NCBI GenBank assembly: GCA_947568535.1
Contig: CANOPF010000004.1
Location: forward strand, 1 to 46,717
Length of the DNA stretch: 46,717 bases
Direction of reading: 5' to 3'
Source: an uncultured Clostridium sp.
Lineage (GTDB): Bacteria > Bacillota > Clostridia > TANB77 > CAG-508
In this document: one piece after another, positions 18,503-26,981 of the stretch
How positions within the stretch are numbered: position 1 is the stretch's first letter
How the letters are laid out: every line of letters begins with the position of its first letter
The notes under the pieces: generated by a model
The model's input: the letters and a program-made list of their open reading frames with translations, nothing else
What the model was told of the DNA's origin: nothing
Databases searched by the model: none
Translations under genes and position numbers: made by a program

Positions 18503-18925
18503 TTATACAACAGCAAAAGTTAACTCTCCTTTTGCTACTACTTGTTCACCAACTGTTGCTATGGCTTCTCCTACACCAATTGGTCCTTTTTGTTTGATAA
18601 TTTTCACAGCTAATTTTAACTGATCACCAGGAACTACCATCTTTTTAAACTTCATTTTATCAATTCCACCAAACAAAGCATTTTTTCCTTTATTCTTTTC
18701 TAAACTAAGAATAGCAATTGCTCCTGTTTGTGCTAGACTTTCTGTGATTAATACCCCTGGCATAATTGGATTTCCTGGGAAGTGCCCTTTAAAGTACCAT
18801 TCCTCTGCTTTTACCTCTTTATATGCTATAGCACTCTCTCCTGGTATATATTCTTCCACCTTATCTATCATAAGAAAAGGTTCTCTTTGTGGTATAATTT
18901 CTTTGATTTCTTCTTTACTTAACAT
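18503..18925 (-). CDS. fabZ: 3-hydroxyacyl-[acyl-carrier-protein] dehydratase FabZ
   Basis: A hot-dog fold dehydratase of 140 aa. The catalytic motif GHFPGNPIMPGVLITESLAQ near residues 47-66 holds His and Glu in the standard positions. It sits between accC and accB, as in many clostridial fatty-acid operons. Confidence 0.96.
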   Translation of the reverse strand: MLSKEEIKEIIPQREPFLMIDKVEEYIPGESAIAYKEVKAEEWYFKGHFPGNPIMPGVLITESLAQTGAIAILSLEKNKGKNALFGGIDKMKFKKMVVPGDQLKLAVKIIKQKGPIGVGEAIATVGEQVVAKGELTFAVV

Positions 18926-18937
18926 CTCTTCCTCTTT

Positions 18938-19375
18938 CTAGCCTATCACAAATAATGGTTTTCCATATTCAACTGGCTCTTCATCTTTCACTAATATTTC
19001 TTTAATCTCTCCATCAAACTCAGACTCAATCTCATTCATTAATTTCATTGCCTCTATAATACAAAGTACATCCCCTTTTTTTACATTTTGTCCTACTTCA
19101 ACATAAGGATGACTATTAGGGGAAGGTCTCAAGTAAAAAGTGCCTACCATTGGTGATTTCACAATTTTCCCTTCTTCTTTCTTTTGTTCACTTTTGTCTT
19201 GCTTTTCTGGTAATCTATTTTTTACGATTGATACTCTTTTTTCTATTTCTGTGTCAACTTGTTTTTCCTCTTTTTTCATTCTAATTTTTGTACCATCAGG
19301 AAAATCAATCTCTACTTCTTTTAATTGAGAATTTCCCATATCTTCCATTAATTGTTTTATTTTTTCATACTCCAT
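18938..19375 (-). CDS. accB: Biotin carboxyl carrier protein
   Basis: 145 aa. A charged N-terminal third leads to a biotinyl domain with the biotin-accepting Lys in CIIEAMKLMNEIESEF. VKSPMVGTFYLRPSPN starts the domain and matches the 'thumb' form of acetyl-CoA carboxylase carriers. BirA, encoded upstream in this cluster, should biotinylate it. Confidence 0.96.
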   Translation of the reverse strand: MEYEKIKQLMEDMGNSQLKEVEIDFPDGTKIRMKKEEKQVDTEIEKRVSIVKNRLPEKQDKSEQKKEEGKIVKSPMVGTFYLRPSPNSHPYVEVGQNVKKGDVLCIIEAMKLMNEIESEFDGEIKEILVKDEEPVEYGKPLFVIG

Positions 19376-19390
19376 TCTTTTTCTCTCCTC

Positions 19391-20629
19391 CTAACTTTCA
19401 TATTTTTTGAATATAATACTTGCATTGTGACCACCAAAACCTAAAGAATTAGACATAACCACATGGATTGGGCATTCTCTTATTTCATTTGGAACTACAT
19501 CTAAATCACATTCTTCATCTTTTTCTTGATAATTTATGGTTGGTGGAACAATTTGCTCTTGAATAGCTTTAGCACAAATAATGGCTTCAACACCACCTGC
19601 TGCACCTAACAAATGTCCTGTATTTCCTTTTGTTGAACTTACCATAACTTTTTTACTTGCCTCTCCTAATGCTGTTTTTATTGCCATAGTTTCACATAAA
19701 TCATTTAAATGTGTAGAAGTGCCATGTGCATTAATATAATCAATATCTTCTGGCTTAATTTTTGCCTCTTCTATTGCCCTTTTCATTGCTCTTGTTGCCC
19801 CTTTTCCTTCTGGTTCAGGTGAAGTAATATGATATGCATCGGATGTAGCTCCATAACCAATGATTTCTGCATAAATATGTGCTCCTCTTTTCAATGCATG
19901 TTGTAAATCTTCTAAAACTAAAACACCAGCACCTTCTCCCATAATAAAACCATTTCTCTCTTTATCAAAAGGAATACTTGCTCTATTTTTGTCACTAGCA
20001 GAACATAAAGCTTTCATATTTTCAAATCCAGCTATCCCAACTTCGCAAATAGAAGCCTCTGTCCCTCCTGCTAAAATGACATCTTCTGAACCATATCGAA
20101 TCGTTCGATATGCCTCTCCTATAGCATGTGTGGAAGAAGCACAAGCTGTTACCATTGAAATAGATTCTCCTTTTACGCCTAAGTCAATAGCAATATTACC
20201 TGCTGGCATATTAGCAATTGCCATTGGAATAAACATAGGCGATACTCGATTATTTCCTTTTACCTTATTTATTTCACATTGTTCTTGAATAGTTTTTAAT
20301 CCACCAATACCAGAACTAACAAAAACACCAACTCTTTCAAAATCTGTATTGTCCTGTGTTATTCCGCTGTCTTGAAAAGCTTCCCTTGCTGCAATAATAG
20401 CAAATTGTGAACTTCTATCTAATCTTTTTGCTTGCTTTCTGTCAAAGTACGCCGTTTCTTCATAATCTTTTACCTCTGCTGCTAAACTAGTTTTAAATCC
20501 AGTTATATCAAATAATGTTATTGTATCAATTCCACATTTTTTCTCTTTAATTCCCTTCCATGTTTGTTGCATATTTTTCCCAATTGGCGTAATTGCTCCT
20601 AATCCTGTAATAACTACTCTTCTTTCCAT
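19391..20629 (-). CDS. fabF: 3-oxoacyl-[acyl-carrier-protein] synthase II
   Basis: Elongating condensing enzyme, 412 aa. Catalytic Cys in SMVTACASSTHAIG (about residue 163), and two His residues in INAHGTSTHLND (about 303) and STKGNTGHLLGAAGG (about 340), form the Cys-His-His triad. Start ATG at 20629 with a purine-rich AAAGGA site. No fabH is present in the window, so initiation must be encoded elsewhere. Confidence 0.97.
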   Translation of the reverse strand: MERRVVITGLGAITPIGKNMQQTWKGIKEKKCGIDTITLFDITGFKTSLAAEVKDYEETAYFDRKQAKRLDRSSQFAIIAAREAFQDSGITQDNTDFERVGVFVSSGIGGLKTIQEQCEINKVKGNNRVSPMFIPMAIANMPAGNIAIDLGVKGESISMVTACASSTHAIGEAYRTIRYGSEDVILAGGTEASICEVGIAGFENMKALCSASDKNRASIPFDKERNGFIMGEGAGVLVLEDLQHALKRGAHIYAEIIGYGATSDAYHITSPEPEGKGATRAMKRAIEEAKIKPEDIDYINAHGTSTHLNDLCETMAIKTALGEASKKVMVSSTKGNTGHLLGAAGGVEAIICAKAIQEQIVPPTINYQEKDEECDLDVVPNEIRECPIHVVMSNSLGFGGHNASIIFKKYES

Positions 20630-20667
20630 TTTTCTTATCCTTTCTCTTTTTTTTCCTTACTCACTTT

Positions 20668-21405
20668 TTACATTAACATTCCACCATCGACATGAATAAC
20701 TTGACCAGTTATGTACGCACTGTCTTCAGAACACAAAAATTTTACAACATTTGCTACATCCTGAGAAGAACCCATACGTTTAAGAGGAATGTTCTTAGCA
20801 ATCTCCTCTTTTACTTCCTCTTTTAATATGTCTGTCATACTCGTTTCAATAAAACCTGGCGCTATAGCATTAACTAAAATTCCTCGAGAAGCTACTTCTT
20901 TAGCTAGACTCTTTGTAAAACCAATAATCCCTGCCTTAGAAGCAGAATAATTTGTTTGCCCTGCATTTCCAGAAATACCTACTACAGAAGAAAGATTGAT
21001 AATCCTTCCAGCATGTGCTTTTAACATATGACTAATAACATGTTTTGTCATATTAAACGTTCCAATTAAATTGACATCAATCACTTGCTCAAAATCTTCC
21101 TTTTTCATTCTCATTAATAACATATCCTTGGTAATTCCTGCATTATTCACTAATACATCTATTGTTTTAAAGGTTTCCATTACTTGTTTAACTATCCTTT
21201 CACAATCTTCAAAACAAGAAACATCTCCTTTACATGTTAAACACTTAACTTTATTTTCCTCTATTTCGTTTTTTATCTGTTCTAATTCTTCATTTTCTTT
21301 ACGGTAATTCAAGGCAATATGATAACCTTGTCTAGCAAGTGTAATGGCAATTTGTTTTCCAATCCCTCTCGTTGCACCTGTAATTAATGCGACTTTACTC
21401 ATCAT
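20668..21405 (-). CDS. fabG: 3-oxoacyl-[acyl-carrier-protein] reductase
   Basis: NADPH-dependent ketoreductase, 245 aa. Rossmann motif TGATRGIG near residue 10, NNAGIT near 88, catalytic Ser in INLSSVVG and Y-x3-K in YSASKAGI. The start at 21405 (or the next ATG at 21402) overlaps the fabD stop by about 10 bp, implying coupling. Confidence 0.97.
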   Translation of the reverse strand: MMSKVALITGATRGIGKQIAITLARQGYHIALNYRKENEELEQIKNEIEENKVKCLTCKGDVSCFEDCERIVKQVMETFKTIDVLVNNAGITKDMLLMRMKKEDFEQVIDVNLIGTFNMTKHVISHMLKAHAGRIINLSSVVGISGNAGQTNYSASKAGIIGFTKSLAKEVASRGILVNAIAPGFIETSMTDILKEEVKEEIAKNIPLKRMGSSQDVANVVKFLCSEDSAYITGQVIHVDGGMLM

Positions 21406-22351
21406 TTTTCATCCTTTCCTTTTTTAATAATAATAAGACTTGTTCTAATGTTTCTACATTAGAAATAGAAAAAATAGAACATTCTTGTGTGGTATTTAGT
21501 CTCTTTACAAAACTGGATAATGTTTTACCTGGTCCAATTTCAATAAATGTATCTACCCCCATTGCTACCATCGTTTCTAAACTTTTCGAAAATTGAACTG
21601 GATGAACAATATGTTTAGCTAAAATATCTCTTATATCATCGTTATCATCATATGTTTTTCCATCTAAATTTTTAACAACTGGTATAACTAACTTATGAAT
21701 AGTAACATGCTGTAATTCGTCTCTTAATGCTTCTGATGCTTTACTTAACTTTTTTGTATGAAATGGACCTGCTGTCTTCAGCACTCTTACTTTTTTTGCT
21801 CCCATTTCTTTCGCCATTTGTTCTGCTTGCTCTACTGCTTCTTTTTCTCCTGAAATAACAATCTGTCCTGTTGTATTAAAATTGGCTGGCACAACAAAAC
21901 CTTTGGTTACTTTTTGACACACTTCTTGTACTTGTTCTTCTGTCATACCTAAAATTGCTGCCATTAACCATTCTCCCTCTGGCACTAATTGTTGCATATA
22001 TTCTCCTCTTTTTTGAACAAGTTTTACTCCTTCTTCAAACTCAATCGCTTGACTATAAATCATAGCAGAATATTCTCCTAAACTCAGTCCAGCTGTTACC
22101 TCTGCTTGTATTCCCTTTTCTTCTAAAATAGCTAAAATTGCTAAACTCATAGTTAAAATAGCTAGTTGCGTATTTTTGGTTTGGTTTAATACCTCTTCAC
22201 TACCACTAAATGTTATTTCTGCTATATCTATATTGGTTAATTGTTTTACTTTCTCATACACTTTTTTTACTACTTCATATTTTTCATATAAATCTTGACC
22301 CATTCCTATGCTTTGAGAGCCTTGACCTGGAAATAAAAAACCTATTTTCAC
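21395..22351 (-). CDS. fabD: Malonyl-CoA:ACP transacylase
   Basis: Loads malonyl groups onto acyl carrier protein, 318 aa. FPGQGSQSIGMG near the N-terminus, catalytic Ser in GLSLGEYSAM near residue 90, the His in GPFHTKKL near 200, and a Gln/Gly-rich C-terminal IGPGKTLS. The start is GTG at 22351, sharing four bases (GTGA) with the TGA of the shifted birA frame. Confidence 0.96.
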   Translation of the reverse strand: MKIGFLFPGQGSQSIGMGQDLYEKYEVVKKVYEKVKQLTNIDIAEITFSGSEEVLNQTKNTQLAILTMSLAILAILEEKGIQAEVTAGLSLGEYSAMIYSQAIEFEEGVKLVQKRGEYMQQLVPEGEWLMAAILGMTEEQVQEVCQKVTKGFVVPANFNTTGQIVISGEKEAVEQAEQMAKEMGAKKVRVLKTAGPFHTKKLSKASEALRDELQHVTIHKLVIPVVKNLDGKTYDDNDDIRDILAKHIVHPVQFSKSLETMVAMGVDTFIEIGPGKTLSSFVKRLNTTQECSIFSISNVETLEQVLLLLKKERMKNDE

Positions 22352-22934
22352 ACAAATTCTCCTTTTCTTCTTTTTATTTTTCTTTCAAACAGATTACAAA
22401 ATTCTGCTATTACTTTTTCACGCTCAACCTTAATTGCAAATTCTTGATTGATAGAAGAAGCAATCTTACTAATTTCCTTGTTGAATTTTTCTTGTTGCGT
22501 ATTTATACCGAATCCCCATAACTACATATTTTACTATATTTCCCTTTACCTTTGTTTCGGTTAAAATTCCTCCTATTTTTTTACCTTGCCATACTAAATC
22601 ATTAGGAAATTTAATCAAAAGAGTAATATTATATAATTTTCTCAATACTTCTACTAGTGTTTCAGCAATTTCTAACGTAATTCCCTCCAACTTACTTATT
22701 TCGCAATTCGCCTTCCACAAAAGGGAAAAAGCTATATTATTCTTTTCATCTGTATACCATCTTCTTCCATGTGTACCGCTTTCCATTTGTCTGTATATCT
22801 GCTAAAATAATCGTTCCATTCGTAATGGTATTTTTTTTTAATTGTCTCCACACCTCTAACTGCGTAGAATCAATTTCTGAATATTGAATTATGTTTCGCC
22901 CCAAAAACTCAGTCGTTAAATTCGTTAATTGCAC
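22348..22934 (-). CDS. birA: Biotin protein ligase, read through two +1 shifts at CGG
   Basis: Attaches biotin to AccB. The GTG start overlaps the ligase gene upstream. The first segment ends ADIQTNGK; the zero frame then reads CGG TAC. Skipping the C at 22778 gives NGK-GTHGRRWYTDEKN, the conserved biotin-binding loop. The next segment reads IKFPNDLVWQGKKIGGIL and KYVVMGI, then meets CGG again; skipping the C at 22510 gives MGI-GINTQQEKF, the conserved GIGIN. The third segment ends in TGA at 22348, overlapping the fabD GTG. The shifted product is 194 aa, catalytic domain only, without an N-terminal HTH, so it is probably not a repressor. Both joins restore invariant glycines. Confidence 0.88.
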
Positions 22935-24652
22935 ATAACTTCCTCTTTTCTGATTTTTTCTAAATTGTTTTGTCTCTTAATTTTATTCGTAGTTGTTTTA
23001 ATTAGTGGTTCTTGTGTTAAGATAATTCCTCTAATAGCTTTATAATGTGGCATTATCTTATTCATCTCCTTTACTTTTTCACTAATTACTTGATAAATTT
23101 GGTCTTCTCCTTTTACTTTATAGGCATTTTCTACAATCTCTTGATTATATACTAATTTAGCAAATATTTTGATATCATTTTTATCGTCTGACATTTGTTT
23201 ACCAAAAACAAATGATTCTTCTACTCCTTCAATTCTATTCATTAAATTTTCCATTTCTTCAGGAAAAATATTTTTCCCATTTTTCAATACAATTACATTC
23301 TTTTTTCTTCCACAAATAAAAATATAGCCTTCTTCATCTATTCTCGCTAGATCCCCTGTATAGAACCATTCATCCATTAAGACCTTTTTCGTTTCTATTT
23401 TATTACCGAAATAGCCAAGCATAATATTAGGACCTTTTACGACTAATTCACCAATTCCTTCTTGATTCATGTTAACTATTTTAGCATTAACACTAGGCAC
23501 TACCTTACCTATAGAACCTACTTTATAATATTTTTTTGTTCCTATCGCAATAACTGGTGATGTCTCTGTTAATCCATATCCTTGTACTAATGGAAAACCT
23601 AATTTTCTATATTTTGCTTCAATGGTAGCATCTAAACTTGCCGCACCACTAATTAATAATTTTACCTTTCCTCCTAATAAATCATGTATCTCTTGAAATA
23701 CTTCTTTCTTCTTTTCCATACTAGCATTTTGGTAAAGTTCTTCTTTTCGTAAAATCTCTTCTACTTTTCCTTGCTTTTCCAATTGTTTGCGAATCAACTT
23801 AAAAATTCTCTCATAAATTGCAGGAACAGATGCCATAACAGTCACTTGATATTCTTTCATATTGTCTGGAATATATCTTATGCCATCACAAAATACGGTT
23901 TTTGCTCCTTTATATAACGCAAATAAAAATCCTACTGTACATTCAAACACATGATGTAATGGTAAAAACGATAAAAACACATCACTTGAATCTACCGCTA
24001 AAATCGAAGCAATATCCATTAAATTAGAACATATATTTTTATGTGATAAAGCCACTATTTTAGAAACAGATGTAGTTCCTGAGGTAAATAGCATAATACT
24101 CATCTTCTCATTATCAATTTCTGCTTCTACAAATTGCCTATTTCCTTGTTGTAATAATTTTCTCCCTGTTTCAATTAACTCTTTTTGTGCATAAATTCCT
24201 TTCCTATGTTCATTCAAGTCCATAGATATTAAATGTTTCAATTTCCCTATGCCTTCATTTTTCATATTTTCTAAAATTTCTTCATATTTTTCAGAATAGA
24301 AAATTGCTTCCACTTCTGAACGTTCAATGAGATTTTTTAATTCATTCTCTGGTAATGATTTATCTAATGGTACAACAACTCCTGTACCACACACAATAGA
24401 TAAATAAGCCATCTCCCATTCGAATCGGTTTTCTCCAATCACCGCTATTCTTTTATCTTTTAATCCCATATTGATCAAGGCTGTTCCTAAGGCATCTATT
24501 TTTTCTCGAACTTCTTTATGTGTTACCTCTTTATAACATCCTTCACTTATTTTAATTTGATAGGCAACTTGATTCGTATATTCTTTTCCTGACTTGTTCA
24601 ACATGTCTTTTAGATCAGTTATTGGTAAATAATCGTAAATTCTTTCACTCAT
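22925..24652 (-). CDS. AMP-dependent acyl-CoA/acyl-ACP synthetase family ligase
   Basis: 575 aa, ANL superfamily. The adenylate loop is MLFTSGTTSVSKIVALSHKN (about residues 186-205), followed by GYGLTETSPV near 348, YTGDLARIDEEGYIFICGRKKNVIVLKNGKNI near 430, and a catalytic Lys close to the C-terminus (TTNKIKRQ). Substrate is most likely a medium or long-chain fatty acid. It is the first gene of the fatty-acid cluster and may feed exogenous fatty acids into it. The promoter region upstream contains the 28-bp dyad. AGGAGG precedes the ATG. Confidence 0.85.
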   Translation of the reverse strand: MSERIYDYLPITDLKDMLNKSGKEYTNQVAYQIKISEGCYKEVTHKEVREKIDALGTALINMGLKDKRIAVIGENRFEWEMAYLSIVCGTGVVVPLDKSLPENELKNLIERSEVEAIFYSEKYEEILENMKNEGIGKLKHLISMDLNEHRKGIYAQKELIETGRKLLQQGNRQFVEAEIDNEKMSIMLFTSGTTSVSKIVALSHKNICSNLMDIASILAVDSSDVFLSFLPLHHVFECTVGFLFALYKGAKTVFCDGIRYIPDNMKEYQVTVMASVPAIYERIFKLIRKQLEKQGKVEEILRKEELYQNASMEKKKEVFQEIHDLLGGKVKLLISGAASLDATIEAKYRKLGFPLVQGYGLTETSPVIAIGTKKYYKVGSIGKVVPSVNAKIVNMNQEGIGELVVKGPNIMLGYFGNKIETKKVLMDEWFYTGDLARIDEEGYIFICGRKKNVIVLKNGKNIFPEEMENLMNRIEGVEESFVFGKQMSDDKNDIKIFAKLVYNQEIVENAYKVKGEDQIYQVISEKVKEMNKIMPHYKAIRGIILTQEPLIKTTTNKIKRQNNLEKIRKEEVMCN

Positions 24653-24712
24653 AATTTCCTCCTCATTGGTTGCTTGTTCTTGTTTATTTATATCACAAAT
24701 AGAATAAAAAAA

Positions 24713-24740
24713 CGATTAGACTGAAAGGTCAGTATAATCG
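24713..24740. promoter_or_regulatory. 28-bp dyad operator candidate between the fatty-acid operon and popT
   Basis: Half-sites CGATTAgACTGA and TCAGTaTAATCG flank a 4-bp centre; 11 of 12 positions per arm pair. A TATAAT hexamer (plus strand, 24733-24738) and TATACT (minus strand, 24731-24736) overlap the right arm, so a bound repressor could cover the -10 regions of both divergent genes. The shape suits a TetR-like or other dimeric lipid regulator; no regulator gene is in the window. Confidence 0.55.
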
Positions 24741-24787
24741 AATATATTTCTTTAACTGTCATACATTTTAACGAGGTGTTATATTCT

Positions 24788-25587
24788 ATGATGAATTTTT
24801 TATCTAATTGCTTAAAGGGTGTTGCTATAGGAGCAGGAGCTATTCTTCCTGGCATTAGTAGTGGTGTATTTTGTGTGATTTTTGGTATTTATGAAAAACT
24901 ATTATCTAGTATTTTACATTTCTTCTCTGATATAAAAAGTAATGCTAAATTTCTCCTTCCGATTTTCATTGGCATGGCTTTTGGCATTATCTTATTTGGT
25001 AATATATTAAATTATTGTCTTTATCAATTTCCTATTCAAACTAAATCAATTTTCATTGGGCTTATTTTAGGAAGCATTCCTGCACTTATTCAAAAAGTTC
25101 ATACAAGACAAAGATTCAAACCACTTTATTTTATTTTTTTTGCTTTAGCCTTTTTCATTGGTATTGTCTGCATTTTTTTAGAAAATACATTAACCATCTC
25201 CACCTTAGAAAGTGTCAATTATTTCTATCTAATTCTATGTGGATTTCTTATGTCTGTACGGAATTGTAGTACCTGGTGTTAGTAGTACCATTATTTTAAT
25301 GTTATTAGGTATTTATCCTATTTATCTAACTTCCGTTTCTAGTCTATATCTTCCTATTTTAATTCCCCTTGCTATTGGGGGCATTTTAGGTGGATTGTGC
25401 TTTATGAAGTTAACCCAATATTTATTAGACCATTTTTATGCTTGTACTTTTTATACAATTATTGGTTTTACTTTTGGTTCTCTTTTTATTTTATTGCCTT
25501 CGTTCTCTTCTGTGTTTGAGATTGTTCTTGGCTGTTTGTCTTGTCTTTTGCGGTTTTTTCTTATCTTCTATTTTAGAAAAATGCTAA
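24788..25587 (+). CDS. popT: DUF368 family (PopT-like) membrane protein, read through two +1 shifts at CGG
   Basis: A DUF368 protein; members of this family have been reported as undecaprenyl phosphate translocases that recycle the cell-wall lipid carrier. The start is ATG at 24788 after GAGGTG. The first segment (GVAIGAGAILPGISSGVFCVIFGIYEKLL) runs to LCGFLMSV, then CGG. Skipping the C at 25259 gives SV-GIVVPGVSSTIILMLLGIY, the second family repeat. At 25551 another CGG follows CLSCLL; skipping its C gives LL-GFFLSSILEKC and a stop at 25587 in the terminator stem. The zero frame would instead run through the terminator to 25622. The shifted product is 265 aa with about eight helices. Confidence 0.85.
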
Positions 25588-25614
25588 GAGGATATGTCCT
25601 TTTAGCATTTTTTT
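25577..25614. terminator. Bidirectional terminator between popT and the U32 gene
   Basis: AAAAATGCTAA (25577-25587) pairs with TTAGCATTTTT (25602-25612), with T-runs on both sides. Both genes stop within it: popT in the +1 frame ends TGC TAA in the left arm, and the U32 gene ends TGC TAA in the right arm. Confidence 0.85.
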
Positions 25615-26834
25615 CTTCTTAAAATCCAATCTTTTTCACATGGGATTGGTAATTTCATCTTTACTTTTTGTCCTTTGACCCCTGGACTAATTTCTGTTAT
25701 TTCTTCTTGTGTTTCATCATTCCATAAATTCTCTATCTTGAATTCAACTGGTTCAATTTGGTTTGGTACAATAATTTCTATTTTATCTCCTATTTGTAAT
25801 TTATTTCTAATTTCAATTACTGATTTTTCTTGTTGATATTCTACTATTTTGCCACCGAACTCATAATTTTCATTATACTGTCTTCCTGCAAATTCTTGAA
25901 TATCTTTATTCTTTCTATCATTAAAATAAAAGGTTGTTAATCCCCTTGTCCTCACTTTTTCCAATTCGTGTAAATATTTTCTATCATCATAGTTTTGTGG
26001 ATCTTTTTGATAATCATCAATCGCATTACGATATGCATTAATCACACTAGCTATATAATATTCTGTTTTTAATCTTCCCTCTATTTTTAAACTATCTACG
26101 CCCATTTCTATAATTTCTGGTAACTCTTTGATTAGACATAAATCTTTAGATGAAAAAATACTTGTTCCCTGTTCATCTATTTCAATTGGCATAAATTTTC
26201 CTGGATTATTTTTTTCTTCTGCATATAACTGGTAAGACCATCGACAACTTTGTGCACAATCACCTAAGTTTGCACTTCTACCAGATAAAAAATCACTTAA
26301 AAAACATCTTCCAGAAAAAGCAAAACAGATAGCTCCATGGACAAAAATCTCAACTTCTAAATCTTGTGGTTTATTTTCCATAATATATCTCAATTGTTCT
26401 TTATTCATTTCTCTTGCCATAATTACTCTTTTTGCTCCATGATTATACCAAAAATTACAATCACGAACACTAATAATATTGGCTTGTGTGCTGATATGAA
26501 TTGGCACAGATGGTGCATATTTTTTTAAAACATCAATAACTCCTACATCAGCAACAATGATTCCATCTGGTTTTAATTTTTCTAATCTTTTTGCCATATT
26601 AATAATTTCTTCGTATTTTTCATCCCATGCAAATATATTTAATGTTACATATACTTTTTTTTCTAGTTCATGTGCATACTTTATCGTATTTTCCAAATCT
26701 TCGTCTTTCATTTCTGCTCTTGTTCGTAATGATAATGATGATGTTCCACAGTATACAGCATCTGCTCCATATAAAAATGCTATTTTAGCTTTCTCGAATG
26801 AACCTGCTGGTGCTAATAATTCTATCTTTTTCAT
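25602..26834 (-). CDS. U32 family protein, probable tRNA 5-hydroxyuridine (TrhP-like) factor
   Basis: 410 aa. It starts MKKIELLAPAGSFEKAKIAFLYGADAVYCG, typical of U32. The Cys-rich signature is CFAFSGRCFLSDFLSGRSAN with GDCAQSCRWSYQL (about residues 170-205), the set of Cys residues of the prephenate-dependent tRNA hydroxylation group (TrhP/YegQ). U32 proteins were first named collagenase-like peptidases, but this subgroup acts on tRNA wobble uridine. The O-methyltransferase at 28689-29276 could supply the next step. It has a consensus promoter. Confidence 0.88.
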   Translation of the reverse strand: MKKIELLAPAGSFEKAKIAFLYGADAVYCGTSSLSLRTRAEMKDEDLENTIKYAHELEKKVYVTLNIFAWDEKYEEIINMAKRLEKLKPDGIIVADVGVIDVLKKYAPSVPIHISTQANIISVRDCNFWYNHGAKRVIMAREMNKEQLRYIMENKPQDLEVEIFVHGAICFAFSGRCFLSDFLSGRSANLGDCAQSCRWSYQLYAEEKNNPGKFMPIEIDEQGTSIFSSKDLCLIKELPEIIEMGVDSLKIEGRLKTEYYIASVINAYRNAIDDYQKDPQNYDDRKYLHELEKVRTRGLTTFYFNDRKNKDIQEFAGRQYNENYEFGGKIVEYQQEKSVIEIRNKLQIGDKIEIIVPNQIEPVEFKIENLWNDETQEEITEISPGVKGQKVKMKLPIPCEKDWILRRKKC

Positions 26835-26869
26835 GTTTCATTTTACCTCTTTACTTTTTCGTTTATTCT

Positions 26870-26898
26870 ATTATATAAGCCTTTAAATTTCTTGTCAA
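26870..26898 (-). promoter_or_regulatory. Consensus sigma-A promoter of the U32 gene
   Basis: Perfect minus-strand TTGACA (26893-26898), 17-nt spacer and perfect TATAAT (26870-26875), about 36 bp before the ATG. Confidence 0.8.
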
Positions 26899-26981
26899 TA
26901 AATTTTTTATTTTGATATGACTAGTATTGCTTTCTTAATTATGTTATAATATAATTACATAAAATATTTCAGGAGGTTGTT

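Noticed and set aside
22746..22786. Internal ATG in birA as a genuine second gene start
   Set aside because: It lies within the conserved biotin-loop region, lacks a ribosome site and arises only from the frame change.
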